Shown piece after piece: positions 48,086 to 56,993 of a stretch of 64,000 nucleotides of DNA. Numbering within the stretch: position 1 is the stretch's first letter; every line of letters starts with the position of its first letter. The notes beneath the pieces are model-generated. The model saw only the letters and a list, made by a program, of their open reading frames with translations, did not search any database and had not been told where the DNA came from. Position numbers and translations under genes: made by a program. The stretch lies in the NCBI RefSeq assembly GCF_014836665.1, contig NZ_JACSQJ010000001.1:310001-374000 (forward strand). The letters are read 5' to 3'. The DNA comes from Luteimonas colneyensis. GTDB lineage: Bacteria > Pseudomonadota > Gammaproteobacteria > Xanthomonadales > Xanthomonadaceae.

Positions 48086-50641
48086 TCAACGCAGCTCGTC
48101 GGGATGCACGCCGTACATGATGCCCAGCTCGAGCACCGCGTCGGAGCGGTTGTCGGCATACAGCAGCTCGAGCACGCGCAGCCGGTACTCGTGGCTGTCG
48201 TTGGCCTCCAGCAGCGCCTCCGCCTTGCCGTGGATCTCCGACAGCGTGCCCTCGCGGATGCCGGCGTAGTCGTCCTCCGCCTGCTCGGCGTCGCTCTTGG
48301 GAGTGCCGTCGGGCCGGGTGTCGGACACCTCGAGATCGCGGCCATAGCCGTGCGCCGCCGGGAACTCCGACTCCAGGAAATCGCGCACCAGCGGGCCGTA
48401 GTCCACGCCGGCCATGGGCTTCTCGCCGAACTCCTTCATCAGTTCCAGCATGGCGTCGGGATGGTCGTCGCGCAGCTTCGCGAACAGTTCCACCGCCTGC
48501 TCGCCGCGGAGGCCGTAGGCATCGGCGACCTCCTTGAAGATGTACGGCGCATACGCGAGCCCCGGGTCGTCGGCCAGCATCTGCTGCCACTGCGTGCCGC
48601 TCACGCCGAGCTCCGCGGCGACGTTGTTCTGGGCTTCGCCGCTGCCGAGCATCAGCTCGACGGTGTCGGCGTCCATGCCGGTGGACTTGAGATAGGAGCG
48701 GAGTTCTTCGCGGGTCTGGTGCTTGTCGATGGAGTCGCCGATGAAGCCGCCGATGGCCGAGATCACCGCGCCGATGCCGCTGACGATCGCACCCGCCGCA
48801 GTGCCGGCGCCCGGCACCAGGGCCACGGCGCTGCCGAGCACGCCGAAGACGTCGCCCACCGCCGCGAGCGCATAGCCCACGTTGCCGTCCTCGGCCGCCT
48901 TCTGCACGTTGATCGCCGCCGAGGTCGCGCTGGCGAGCACGCCCAGGCCCGGCGCCAGGCGCGAGGCGAAGGTGGCGAAGCGGATCGCATCGTCGCCATG
49001 CTGCGCCAGCCGGCCGGCGTCGGCGAGGTGCTTGGTGGCGCCGGCGAGCAGGTTCAGGCCGCTTTCGCCGGCGGACGCGAAGCCCTGCACGGCCTCGAGG
49101 TAATCGCCGGACTGGCCGCTCTGGCCGGCCTTGACGGCGCCCAGCACCACGCCCACGCCGGACATCGCGCGCGAGAACGGCGAGGAGTCGGCGAAGCCGT
49201 CGCCCAGCTTCTTCAGGACGTCGAAGTCGCCCGCGGCGACCGCGTCCATCATCTCAATGCCTTCCCTGAAGCTGCCGATGCCGCCCTTGACGCCGTCGAA
49301 CAGGCCCTTGACGTCCTTGAACGGCTGGTAGGCCTCCTTCAGGTCGGCGATGGCGGCCTGCAGGTCGCCGTCGTGGCGGGCCACGATCTCGACCGCGGCG
49401 GCGCTGGAGATGCGCTCGAACAGCTCGCCCTGCAGGGTGTCGGCGTGGGCGGCGAAGGCCTCGCCCAGGGCCGAGTCGGGCACGCCTTGGATCTCGCCCA
49501 GCAGGTCGAGCGCGAGCTCGCCATGTCCGGAGTCGGCCAGCCGGCCCAGGGTGTCGACCACCTGGCTCGCGATCGCGGGGTCGCGCACCGCGGCTTCCAG
49601 CAGCGCGTCGCGGTTCTCCGTGACGTGGTCCGCCAGCGCCTGGCCGGCCTCGGCTTCGGCGGCGTAGACCGCCGCGTGGTCGTCTGCGGTGCGGAACGCC
49701 TCGATGAACTTCGCCTGCTGCCCGTCGGTGAGCGGGCCGGCGCGCAGCAGGAAGGTGTTGAGCTCCTCGTCGAGCTTGTCGGCCTCCGACTTCGCCTCGT
49801 CATGCGCGTCCTGCAGCGACTGCAGCTCCTCCGCGACGGTGCGCGTCGCGTCGGTGCGCCCGACGTTCGCGATCCCCAGCCGCCCGGCGACGTCGGCCCA
49901 GCCGGCCAGCCCCTCGTCGGCGGCGCGATGCCGGAGCTGGCCCTCGCTGAGCACGCCGCGCTCGACGGCGACGCCAACGGCGAGCGCCAGGCCGTCGCGC
50001 GCCCGGTCGGCATCGGCGCCGGCCAGGGTGTACTGGCCGTCGGGGCCGCGCGAGTACAGCGACGCGTTCACGCCCATCGCGCCGTCGAGCGCGCCGGCCT
50101 CGTCGGCCAGGCGGACGAGTTCGCCCAGATAGGCGGGCTCGGTGCGGTGATCGGCCGCGAGCGTGCCCAGCAGGTAGGGCGCCGGCAGGCCGCCGTTGCC
50201 GATGCCCTTGGATTCAAAGTCCTGCTGCGCGCGCTGGATCTGCGAGGCCTCGACCTGGTTGCGGCCCGGAAGGTCGGGATCCCCGGGAAGCCCGGGACCG
50301 GCCTCGCCTCCGGTCAGGTCGCGGTACTCGCTGCGGACCGCGGCGGAGCCGCGCAGTTCCACCGCGTCGCCGACCGCCTGCGCGCCGAAGGCGTCATGCA
50401 TCTTCGTCAGGTTCTGCGCGTCGAGCTTGCTCGCGAGTCCGTTCAGGAGCTCCTGCCGATGGCCTGCCGGGAGGGCCTCGACGTCCGTGCGGAACTGCTC
50501 GCTGGCCCGCGCGTCCATGGCCTCGACCGTGCGGTTGGCCTCGTCCGCGGTCGCCTCCGCCAGCGTCTCGACCGGCGGCGGCGGCGGCGCCGGCCGCTGA
50601 TGGGGCAAGGGGCCGTAGGGGCTGTTCGGATTGACGGACAC
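48086..50641 (-). CDS. Large protein of unknown function with a glycine-rich hydrophobic core
   Basis: An 851-residue protein that I do not recognise. The GTG start at 50641 has GGAG 5 bases upstream. The N-terminus (MSVNPNSPYGPLPHQRPAPPPPP) is proline-rich with no Sec signal. Residues about 25-450 are acidic, Ala-rich and mostly helical, with a coiled-coil-like stretch (EELQSLQDAHDEAKSEADKLDEEL) near 270. Residues about 455-650 are Gly/Ala-rich, with a strongly hydrophobic, glycine-spaced stretch at about 595-645 (VFGVLGSAVALVPGAGT, then AIVSGIGAVISAIGGFIG), a pattern seen in pore-forming or membrane-inserting effectors. The C-terminal about 200 residues are again soluble and helical. It lies at the 3' end of the glucan operon, separated by 117 bases. 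A secreted effector or toxin is possible but unproven. Confidence 0.75.
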   Translation of the reverse strand: MSVNPNSPYGPLPHQRPAPPPPPVETLAEATADEANRTVEAMDARASEQFRTDVEALPAGHRQELLNGLASKLDAQNLTKMHDAFGAQAVGDAVELRGSAAVRSEYRDLTGGEAGPGLPGDPDLPGRNQVEASQIQRAQQDFESKGIGNGGLPAPYLLGTLAADHRTEPAYLGELVRLADEAGALDGAMGVNASLYSRGPDGQYTLAGADADRARDGLALAVGVAVERGVLSEGQLRHRAADEGLAGWADVAGRLGIANVGRTDATRTVAEELQSLQDAHDEAKSEADKLDEELNTFLLRAGPLTDGQQAKFIEAFRTADDHAAVYAAEAEAGQALADHVTENRDALLEAAVRDPAIASQVVDTLGRLADSGHGELALDLLGEIQGVPDSALGEAFAAHADTLQGELFERISSAAAVEIVARHDGDLQAAIADLKEAYQPFKDVKGLFDGVKGGIGSFREGIEMMDAVAAGDFDVLKKLGDGFADSSPFSRAMSGVGVVLGAVKAGQSGQSGDYLEAVQGFASAGESGLNLLAGATKHLADAGRLAQHGDDAIRFATFASRLAPGLGVLASATSAAINVQKAAEDGNVGYALAAVGDVFGVLGSAVALVPGAGTAAGAIVSGIGAVISAIGGFIGDSIDKHQTREELRSYLKSTGMDADTVELMLGSGEAQNNVAAELGVSGTQWQQMLADDPGLAYAPYIFKEVADAYGLRGEQAVELFAKLRDDHPDAMLELMKEFGEKPMAGVDYGPLVRDFLESEFPAAHGYGRDLEVSDTRPDGTPKSDAEQAEDDYAGIREGTLSEIHGKAEALLEANDSHEYRLRVLELLYADNRSDAVLELGIMYGVHPDELR

Positions 50642-50758
50642 GGGCGCTCCGGTCAGGCGCCGCCGGGAGGGCCGCGCACGTCGCGGAACCTACCACCGGG
50701 CGCGTCGCCTTCCATCTCCGGGCCGACCCTATGTCCGGCGCTGGCCCCGGCATCCGCC

Positions 50759-53700
50759 TCAGGGCACGGCGATCTCCACGCGCGCGCCGGCGCGGGGGAT
50801 GCGCAGCTCCCGTCCATCCCAGGCGACCGTCACGCCGTCCACGCTCGCGGGCCCGGGTTCGCCCGGATACGGCCACGGCAGCACCAGGCCGCCAGGCGGC
50901 AGGCCGGCGTCGGCGGCGATCTCCAGCACCAGCCGTCCGTCTTCGCGCGCCAGCCGGTAGCCCAGCGTGCCGTGCGGCGTACGCATGCCGTGCAGGGCCA
51001 CGCCACGGCCGTCCAGCCACGACGCCGGCACGCCGGCCGCCAGCACCAGGCTGTCGTCGGACTCGCGCACGTAGGCGAACATGTCCAGCGCCGAACGCAC
51101 GAAGTCCGACGCCACCCAGGCGTGCGGCAGGTCGCCGAGGAAGAACGGCGTGCGCGGCGTCGGCGTCACCACTTCCGCCCACTGGTTCCAGGGCGCGGGC
51201 GCGCGGTGGTCGAGGAACCAGCGCGCCGCGTCCCAGGCGCGCTCGCGCCAGCCCAGGCGCACGAAGGCGCCGACGTTGCGCCATTCGTAGGGCGTGTAGT
51301 CCTTCCATGCGCGCTCGCCGTCGCGGCGCTGCGCGAACTCGCGCCAGTAGCGCTCGAAGGTGGCGTGCACGCGGTCGGGCGGCAGGTGCGCGAGCTCGCC
51401 GCCGGGCGCGAGCGCGATGGTGGTGGAGGTCGGATCGAAGTCGCCCAGCTCCGCGGCGCCGGGCAGGTAATCGATGGCGTGGCGGGTCGCGGCGGCGTCG
51501 AGCGAGGCCAGCAGGTCGGCGCGGAAGCGGTCGCGCGCCGCGGCCATGCGCGCCGCGTCCTCCGCCCTGCCCAGCGCTTCGGCCACCTGCACCGCGTCCT
51601 TGTAGCCGCGCAGCGCCCAGAAGTTGTCCCAGTACGAGTGCATCGGCTTGGCCGAGTAGCCCTCGTGGCTGATCGAGGCCGGCATCATCCCGAAGAAGGC
51701 CGGGTCCAGCGCGCGGTTGGCCCCGGTGCGCTCGCTCTGCGCCAGCGACTCCATGTACTCCCAGGCGGCCAGCACGTGCGGCCACATGCGCTCGAGGAAG
51801 GCGTCGTCGCCGGTGTGGCGCCAGTACTCGGCGATGTTGAAGATCAGCTCGCCGTGGCTGTCGTTCTCGGGAACCGGATCGCTGCCGCGGTCGTCGACGC
51901 AGCACGGCACCTTGCCGTCGTCGAACTGGAAGGGCGCGTACCACTCGACGTACTCGCGCACGGCGTCGGCACGGCCCATGCGCAGCAGGCCCTCGGAGAT
52001 CATGGCGCCGTCGCGGATCCAGCTGCGCGAGTACGAGCGCGTGCCGGGCTGCAGCCGCGGCCCCACGCGCGACACCAGCATGTGCGCCAGCGCGGTGCGC
52101 AGGCTGTCGGCCAGCGCCTGGCCCTCGGGCGGGACGTCCAGCCGCACCTGGTCGAGCTTGCCGCGCCACTGCGCCGCGACCTCCTGCTGCAGCGCCTCCG
52201 CGTCCCACCAGCGCCGCGCCGGCGCGCTGCCGCCGGTCATCGGCACCATCACCTCGACGCTCTCCACCGCGCCGGGCGCCAGCCGCGCGCGCCAGACCAG
52301 CGCGGCCGACGCCAGCCCCGCCGGATCGTTCGCCACGCGCGTGGTCGCGGGCAGCCTGCCGGCGGCGAGGTGCCGGACCAAGTCGCCGGCGTCGAAGGCC
52401 GAGGCGAACGAGGCATCGGGCACCTGCTTGGCGAACACCCGGGGCACGCCCGCCACCGACACCATGCCGCCGTCGACCGCGATCGCGTTGATCCGGCTGA
52501 CGCCGCCGAGGGTGTTGAGGAACTGCGCCGGCGGATTGACCTGCAGCGGGCGCGTGGCCAGTGCCAGCTGCAGGTCCTGCGGCCGCCCGCTGGTGTTGGC
52601 CAGCCGGTAGCGCAGCACCAGCTGCGAACGTTCGGGGGTACCGGCCGCGAACGCGGTGACGCGCAGCGAGAAGTCGTCGTGGCGCCAGTCCACGCTCGGG
52701 ATCGGCAGGTAGCCGTCCTGGAGCGACTGCCGCGGTGCCGCGTCGGCCCAGGTCACCAGGCGGCCGCCGGCGACGACGAAGGGTTCGATGCTGAAGCCGC
52801 CGCGCGCGACCTCGACCGCGCCGTCCTCGCCGATCAGGCCCTGCTGCAGTCCGCCGTCGAGGCCGAGGATGGTCCAGTACGGCTGCTCGCCGCTGAAGCC
52901 GCGCGGGTAGCGGCCGCGCGGCAGGTCAGCGGCGACCGCGCGCACGAAGTCGTTGGGGTGGGCACTGAAGCCGAGCGGCTTCACCGTAGCGCCGGCCAGG
53001 GCGAACTCCGCCCCCGGCCCGTCGAGCAGGTCCAGCGCGATCCAGCGCGCCTCCGACTCCGGCAGTGCGATCCAGTCGCGCTCGCCATCGCTGCCCTGCA
53101 CGTCGCGCAGGTCGCGCCATGCGGCACCGTCGCCGGATACCTGCACGCGGTAGCGTGACGCCTGACGGCCGGGCAGCCAGTCCAGCACCAGCCCTCCGAA
53201 TTCGCGCACGCGGCCGAGGTCGAGCACGATCCGCTGGCCGCCTTCCACCTTGGGCGCGCGCCAGGCGCTGGCGGCATCGCCGTCGACCGCCGCCGCGGCG
53301 TCGCCCGCCGTCGCCAGCGCGGTCGCGTGCAAGGGGCTGTCGTCGGGAGGCGCCAGCTCGCTGAAAGACAGCGCGTCGAAGCAGACCGAGCCGCGGCCGC
53401 CGACGCGGTTGTAGACCACGAACTCCATCGACGCGCTGGCGCGCAGCAGCGGATCCGGATCCGGCCCCCAGGCCTTGACGATGTGCCGCGCCTTGTAGCG
53501 CTGCGGCGTCCAGCGCGCGGGCGGCTCGACCGAGCTGCGGTTGGCCCACCAGACGTTGTCGCCGCTGGCATCGACGAGCTTGAACTGCAGGTCGTTGGCC
53601 GGTGCGTCCCCGCGCAGCTGGAGGTCGAAGCGGTAGTTCACGGGGAAATCCAGCGGCAGCGCGCGCTGGATGCCGGCGTGGCCGGAGACGCCGTTGAAGT

Positions 53701-53968
53701 CGTAGTCCAGGCACAGGGCGCTGCCTTCGGCGCCGTCGACCGCGCGGATCGCGGCGCTGACCTGGTCGGAGGCGACCACGCGCCACGCTGCGGAGTCCTC
53801 GAAGCCGTCGAGCAACCGCGTCGACAGGACTTCCTGCGCTGCCGCCGGCGACGCGCACGCCAGCCAGCCCGCGAGCGCCCCCACCGCGGCCCTGCCCCAC
53901 CCGCCACGCCGCCCCGCAGCCCGTGCCGCGGCACCCGCACCGCGCCCCATCGTCCCGCTCACCGCCAT
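50759..53968 (-). CDS. Secreted six-hairpin glycoside hydrolase with N-terminal carbohydrate-binding (F5/8-type) domains
   Basis: A 1069-residue exported protein. The start at 53968 has GAGGAG about 9 bases upstream; a Sec signal ends ACASPAAAQ. Residues about 40-200 are a jelly-roll module (GFEDSAAWRVVASDQ). Residues about 210-320 are a coagulation-factor-5/8-type (discoidin) domain (VDGDAASAWRAPKVEGGQRIVLDLGRV). The large C-terminal part is an (alpha/alpha)6 domain with SYSRSWIRDGAMISEGLLRMG, HSYWDNFWALRGYKDA and YTPYEWRNVGAFV, resembling GH63/GH37-like or glycogen-debranching-like hydrolases. Acidic residues such as D in WIRDG and WDNFW are candidate catalytic sites. It is the last gene after the ABC permeases (13-base gap), so it probably acts on the same beta-glucan. 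The exact specificity is unknown. Confidence 0.83.
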   Translation of the reverse strand: MAVSGTMGRGAGAAARAAGRRGGWGRAAVGALAGWLACASPAAAQEVLSTRLLDGFEDSAAWRVVASDQVSAAIRAVDGAEGSALCLDYDFNGVSGHAGIQRALPLDFPVNYRFDLQLRGDAPANDLQFKLVDASGDNVWWANRSSVEPPARWTPQRYKARHIVKAWGPDPDPLLRASASMEFVVYNRVGGRGSVCFDALSFSELAPPDDSPLHATALATAGDAAAAVDGDAASAWRAPKVEGGQRIVLDLGRVREFGGLVLDWLPGRQASRYRVQVSGDGAAWRDLRDVQGSDGERDWIALPESEARWIALDLLDGPGAEFALAGATVKPLGFSAHPNDFVRAVAADLPRGRYPRGFSGEQPYWTILGLDGGLQQGLIGEDGAVEVARGGFSIEPFVVAGGRLVTWADAAPRQSLQDGYLPIPSVDWRHDDFSLRVTAFAAGTPERSQLVLRYRLANTSGRPQDLQLALATRPLQVNPPAQFLNTLGGVSRINAIAVDGGMVSVAGVPRVFAKQVPDASFASAFDAGDLVRHLAAGRLPATTRVANDPAGLASAALVWRARLAPGAVESVEVMVPMTGGSAPARRWWDAEALQQEVAAQWRGKLDQVRLDVPPEGQALADSLRTALAHMLVSRVGPRLQPGTRSYSRSWIRDGAMISEGLLRMGRADAVREYVEWYAPFQFDDGKVPCCVDDRGSDPVPENDSHGELIFNIAEYWRHTGDDAFLERMWPHVLAAWEYMESLAQSERTGANRALDPAFFGMMPASISHEGYSAKPMHSYWDNFWALRGYKDAVQVAEALGRAEDAARMAAARDRFRADLLASLDAAATRHAIDYLPGAAELGDFDPTSTTIALAPGGELAHLPPDRVHATFERYWREFAQRRDGERAWKDYTPYEWRNVGAFVRLGWRERAWDAARWFLDHRAPAPWNQWAEVVTPTPRTPFFLGDLPHAWVASDFVRSALDMFAYVRESDDSLVLAAGVPASWLDGRGVALHGMRTPHGTLGYRLAREDGRLVLEIAADAGLPPGGLVLPWPYPGEPGPASVDGVTVAWDGRELRIPRAGARVEIAVP

Positions 53969-53981
53969 CCGTCCGCGCTCC

Positions 53982-54818
53982 TCATCCCTTGACGCTGCCA
54001 AGCAGCAGGCCCTGCATGTACCAGCGCTGCAGCGCCAGGAACAGCATCAGCACCGGCAGCACCGTGACCACGGCGCCGGCCATCATCATCTCCACGTCCA
54101 TGATGTGCTCGCGCGACAGCGCAGCCAGCGCCACCGGCAGCGTGTACTGCCCCTGGTCGGCGAGCACGATCAGCGGCCACATGAAGTCGTTCCAGGCGGC
54201 CATGAAGCTGAAGATCGCCAGCGTGACCAGCACCGGCTTCAGCATCGGCAGCACCACCTGCACGAAGATGCGCAGTTCGCCGGCGCCGTCGATGCGCGCG
54301 GCCTCCAGCAGCGCATCCGGGATCGAGCGCGCGTACTGCCGCACCAGGAAGATGCCGAACACGCCGGCAAGCGCCGGGACCACCACGCCGCCCAGGGTGT
54401 TGACCAGGCCGAGCTGCTTCATCAGCAGGAACAGCGGCAGCATCGCCACCTGCGCCGGTACCACCAGCGCCGCCAGCAGCGCCTGGAACAGGCGGTCGCG
54501 GCCGCGGAATCGCAGCTTGGCGAAGGCGTAGCCGGCCGCGGTGTTGATGGCCAGCGACCCGAGCGTGATGCCCAGCGACACCAGCAGGCTGTTGGCGAAG
54601 GCGCGGCCGATGCCGGTGCGCGCGAACAGTTCGCGGTAGTTGTCCAGGGTCACCGCGCTGGGCAACAGCGGCGGCGGGAAGCCCGAGGCCTCGCCCATCG
54701 GCATGAACGACACCGAGACCATCCAGGCCAGCGGCGCCAGCGCCAGCAGCGCGAACGCCGCCAGCGCGCCGTTGACCAGCAGCGCCTGCAGCCGCGAACC
54801 GCCGACCGGCCGGCTCAT
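53982..54818 (-). CDS. Sugar ABC transporter permease (MalG/CebG type)
   Basis: A 278-residue inner-membrane permease with six hydrophobic segments. The ATPase-coupling EAA loop reads ALLEAARIDGAGELRIFVQVVLPMLKP (about residues 175-200). The N-terminal helix has the MalG-family motif LAPLAWMVSVSFMP, and the C-terminus ends LALQRWYMQGLLLGSVKG, diagnostic for this subfamily. The start at 54818 overlaps the stop of the preceding permease by 4 bases (ATGA). It works with the adjacent permease and binding protein; the ATPase is the gene at 44638-45735. Confidence 0.94.
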   Translation of the reverse strand: MSRPVGGSRLQALLVNGALAAFALLALAPLAWMVSVSFMPMGEASGFPPPLLPSAVTLDNYRELFARTGIGRAFANSLLVSLGITLGSLAINTAAGYAFAKLRFRGRDRLFQALLAALVVPAQVAMLPLFLLMKQLGLVNTLGGVVVPALAGVFGIFLVRQYARSIPDALLEAARIDGAGELRIFVQVVLPMLKPVLVTLAIFSFMAAWNDFMWPLIVLADQGQYTLPVALAALSREHIMDVEMMMAGAVVTVLPVLMLFLALQRWYMQGLLLGSVKG

Positions 54819-55693
54819 ACCAGGTCCCGCCTGCGGCCGGCGCGCAGCAGCAGCGTGGTGGCGCCGAGGATCACCAGGAACAGCATGAAGGCCACCGCCG
54901 AGGCGCGGCCGAGGTTCCACCAGCGGAAGCCCTCCTCGAACATGAAATAGAGCACGCTGACCGTGGACTGCAGCGGGTCGCCGCGGGTCATGACGTAGGG
55001 CTCGGCGAAAAGCTGGAAATAGCCCGACACCGTGATCACCGACACAACCAGCAGCACCGGCCCCAGCGCCGGCAGGGTGATGTGGACGATCTGCCGCCAG
55101 GTCGACGCGCCATCGATGCGCGCCGCCTCGTAGAGCTCGCGCGGGATCGCCTGCAGACCGGCGAGCAGGATCACCATGTTGTAGCCGAAGTTCTTCCATA
55201 CCGCGAAGCCGATGATCGTGGGCATCGCCCAGCGTGGATCCCCCAGCCAGTCGACCGGGGACACGCCGACGTGGCCCAGCGCCCAGTTCACCAGGCCGTA
55301 GCTGGTGTGGAACAGGTAGCGCCAGATCACCGCCACCGCCACCAGCGTGGTCACCACCGGCGCGAACAGCGCGGTGCGGAAGAAGGCCTTCGCCCGCGCC
55401 AGCTGCGAGTCCAGCAGCAGCGCCGCGGCCAGCGACACCGCGATCGACAGCGGCACGCCCACCACCACGAAGTAGCTGGTGTTCCACAGCGCCTTCCAGA
55501 AGATCGGCGTGCGCAGCAGCTCCAGGTAGTTGTCGAGCGCGACGAAACGCAGGTGGGCGGGGTTGGCCAGCGCGTAGAGGTCGAAGTCGGTCAGGCTGAG
55601 CAGCAGGGCCGACGCCACCGGCAGCACGAAGAACAGACCGATCACGATCAGCGCCGGTGCGACGAACATCCAGCCCGCGACGCCGGCGCGCAT
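54815..55693 (-). CDS. Sugar ABC transporter permease (MalF/CebF type)
   Basis: A 292-residue inner-membrane permease with six segments starting MFVAPALIVIGLFFVLPVASALLLSL. The EAA loop reads ELYEAARIDGASTWRQIVHITLPALGP. The conserved periplasmic/cytoplasmic motif FDLYALANPAHLRFVALDNYLELL is typical of UgpA/LacF/CebF-like proteins. The start at 55693 shares one base with the stop of the binding-protein gene (TGATG), so the two are translationally coupled. Confidence 0.94.
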   Translation of the reverse strand: MRAGVAGWMFVAPALIVIGLFFVLPVASALLLSLTDFDLYALANPAHLRFVALDNYLELLRTPIFWKALWNTSYFVVVGVPLSIAVSLAAALLLDSQLARAKAFFRTALFAPVVTTLVAVAVIWRYLFHTSYGLVNWALGHVGVSPVDWLGDPRWAMPTIIGFAVWKNFGYNMVILLAGLQAIPRELYEAARIDGASTWRQIVHITLPALGPVLLVVSVITVSGYFQLFAEPYVMTRGDPLQSTVSVLYFMFEEGFRWWNLGRASAVAFMLFLVILGATTLLLRAGRRRDLV

Positions 55694-56988
55694 CAGCGGG
55701 CCTCCCCTTCGATGATCCAGCGGCGCTTGGAGAGGATGGCGTCGACGCTGGCGTCGAGCTCGCGCACGGCCTGGTCCTGCGACAGCCCGCCGCGCACCAC
55801 GCGCTCGGTCACCAGCCGGATCTCCTGCGCGATGCGCTCCCACTCCAGCACCTTGGGCGTCGGGCGCACGCGCTCGAGCTGGTCACGGAACGCGGCGGCC
55901 AGTGGATCGGCGGCCAGGTCGGGATGCGCCCAGGCGCTGCGCCGCGGCGGAAGGTTGCCGCTCAGCGCGTGGAAGCGGCGCTGGACCCCGGGGCGAGAGA
56001 GATACTCCACCAGCCGCCAGGCGGCATCGGCACGCGCGCCGCCGCGCGGCAGCACCAGGCTGGTACCGCCGGCGATGCCGGCGCCGGGCCCGTCGGGCCC
56101 CGGCAGCGGCATCGTGCCCCAGGCGCCGGCGAGCTCCGGCGGCGCGCGGCGTCGGAACTCGCGGATGTTCCAGGGACCGGACAGGTAAAAGGCGTAGGAA
56201 CCGTGGAAGAACTCGTCCCAGACGTTGGACACCTGGGTCTCGGACAGCGCGGGTGCCCAGCCCTCCTCGAAGATGCGGGCGTAGAACGCGAGCGCACGCC
56301 GGAACCCGGGGCTGTCGAAATTGCCGCGGGTGCCACCGTCGCGCAGCAGCGGATCCTCCTGCTGCAGGGCCAGCGAGAGCTGGGGTTCGAACTCGTTGAG
56401 CGGCAGCAGGATGGCGTGGCGTCCCGGGCCGGCATTGCGCTGCACGGCATCCATCGCCGCGGCCCACTCGTCCCAGGTGCGCGGCACCCCGGTGACGCCC
56501 GCCTCGCGCAGGATGTCCCGCCGGTAGAACAGCAGCCGCGTGTCGACGTACCAGGGCACGCCCAGCAGCTGGCCGTTCACGACATTGGTGTCGAGGATGC
56601 CGGCGAAGTAGTCGGCGGCGTCGACCACCGCCGAGGCGTCGACGCGCGGCCGCAGCGGCTCAAGCGCGTCGAGCGCGGCGAACTCGGGGATCCAGGTGTT
56701 GCCCAGCTGCAGCAGGTCGGGCATCGCGTCGGCGGCATAGGCGGTCAGCAGCTTCTCGTGCGCGGCGGTCCAGGGAATGGCCTGGACCTCGACGCGCAGG
56801 CCCGGATGCTCGCGCTCGAAGTCCGGCAGGAGCTCCGCCACCACCTCGGCCTCGCGGCCCATGGCCCAGAAGCGGATGGTGGTGGTGGCCTCGTCCCCGC
56901 TGCGCGCACAGCCCGCGACCAGCGCCGCGCCCGCGACCAGCGCGGCGACGCAGGCCGCCTGGCACCACAGGGAGCGCTGCCGGGCCAC
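55693..56988 (-). CDS. Sugar-binding lipoprotein of the ABC importer (SBP family 1)
   Basis: A 431-residue extracytoplasmic solute-binding protein. The GTG start at 56988 lies 5 bases after the upstream stop and opens a signal peptide with the lipobox VAGC (Cys27, next residue Ala), so it is lipid-anchored rather than free in the periplasm. Family 1 features are TTTIRFWAMGREAEVVAELLPDFEREHPGLRVEVQAIPW, GNTWIPEFAA and FFHGSYAFYLSGPWNI. The ligand is presumably the oligosaccharide produced by the upstream glucanase; that is inferred from context. No good Shine-Dalgarno precedes the GTG, consistent with re-initiation. Confidence 0.92.
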   Translation of the reverse strand: MARQRSLWCQAACVAALVAGAALVAGCARSGDEATTTIRFWAMGREAEVVAELLPDFEREHPGLRVEVQAIPWTAAHEKLLTAYAADAMPDLLQLGNTWIPEFAALDALEPLRPRVDASAVVDAADYFAGILDTNVVNGQLLGVPWYVDTRLLFYRRDILREAGVTGVPRTWDEWAAAMDAVQRNAGPGRHAILLPLNEFEPQLSLALQQEDPLLRDGGTRGNFDSPGFRRALAFYARIFEEGWAPALSETQVSNVWDEFFHGSYAFYLSGPWNIREFRRRAPPELAGAWGTMPLPGPDGPGAGIAGGTSLVLPRGGARADAAWRLVEYLSRPGVQRRFHALSGNLPPRRSAWAHPDLAADPLAAAFRDQLERVRPTPKVLEWERIAQEIRLVTERVVRGGLSQDQAVRELDASVDAILSKRRWIIEGEAR

Positions 56989-56993
56989 GCGGG

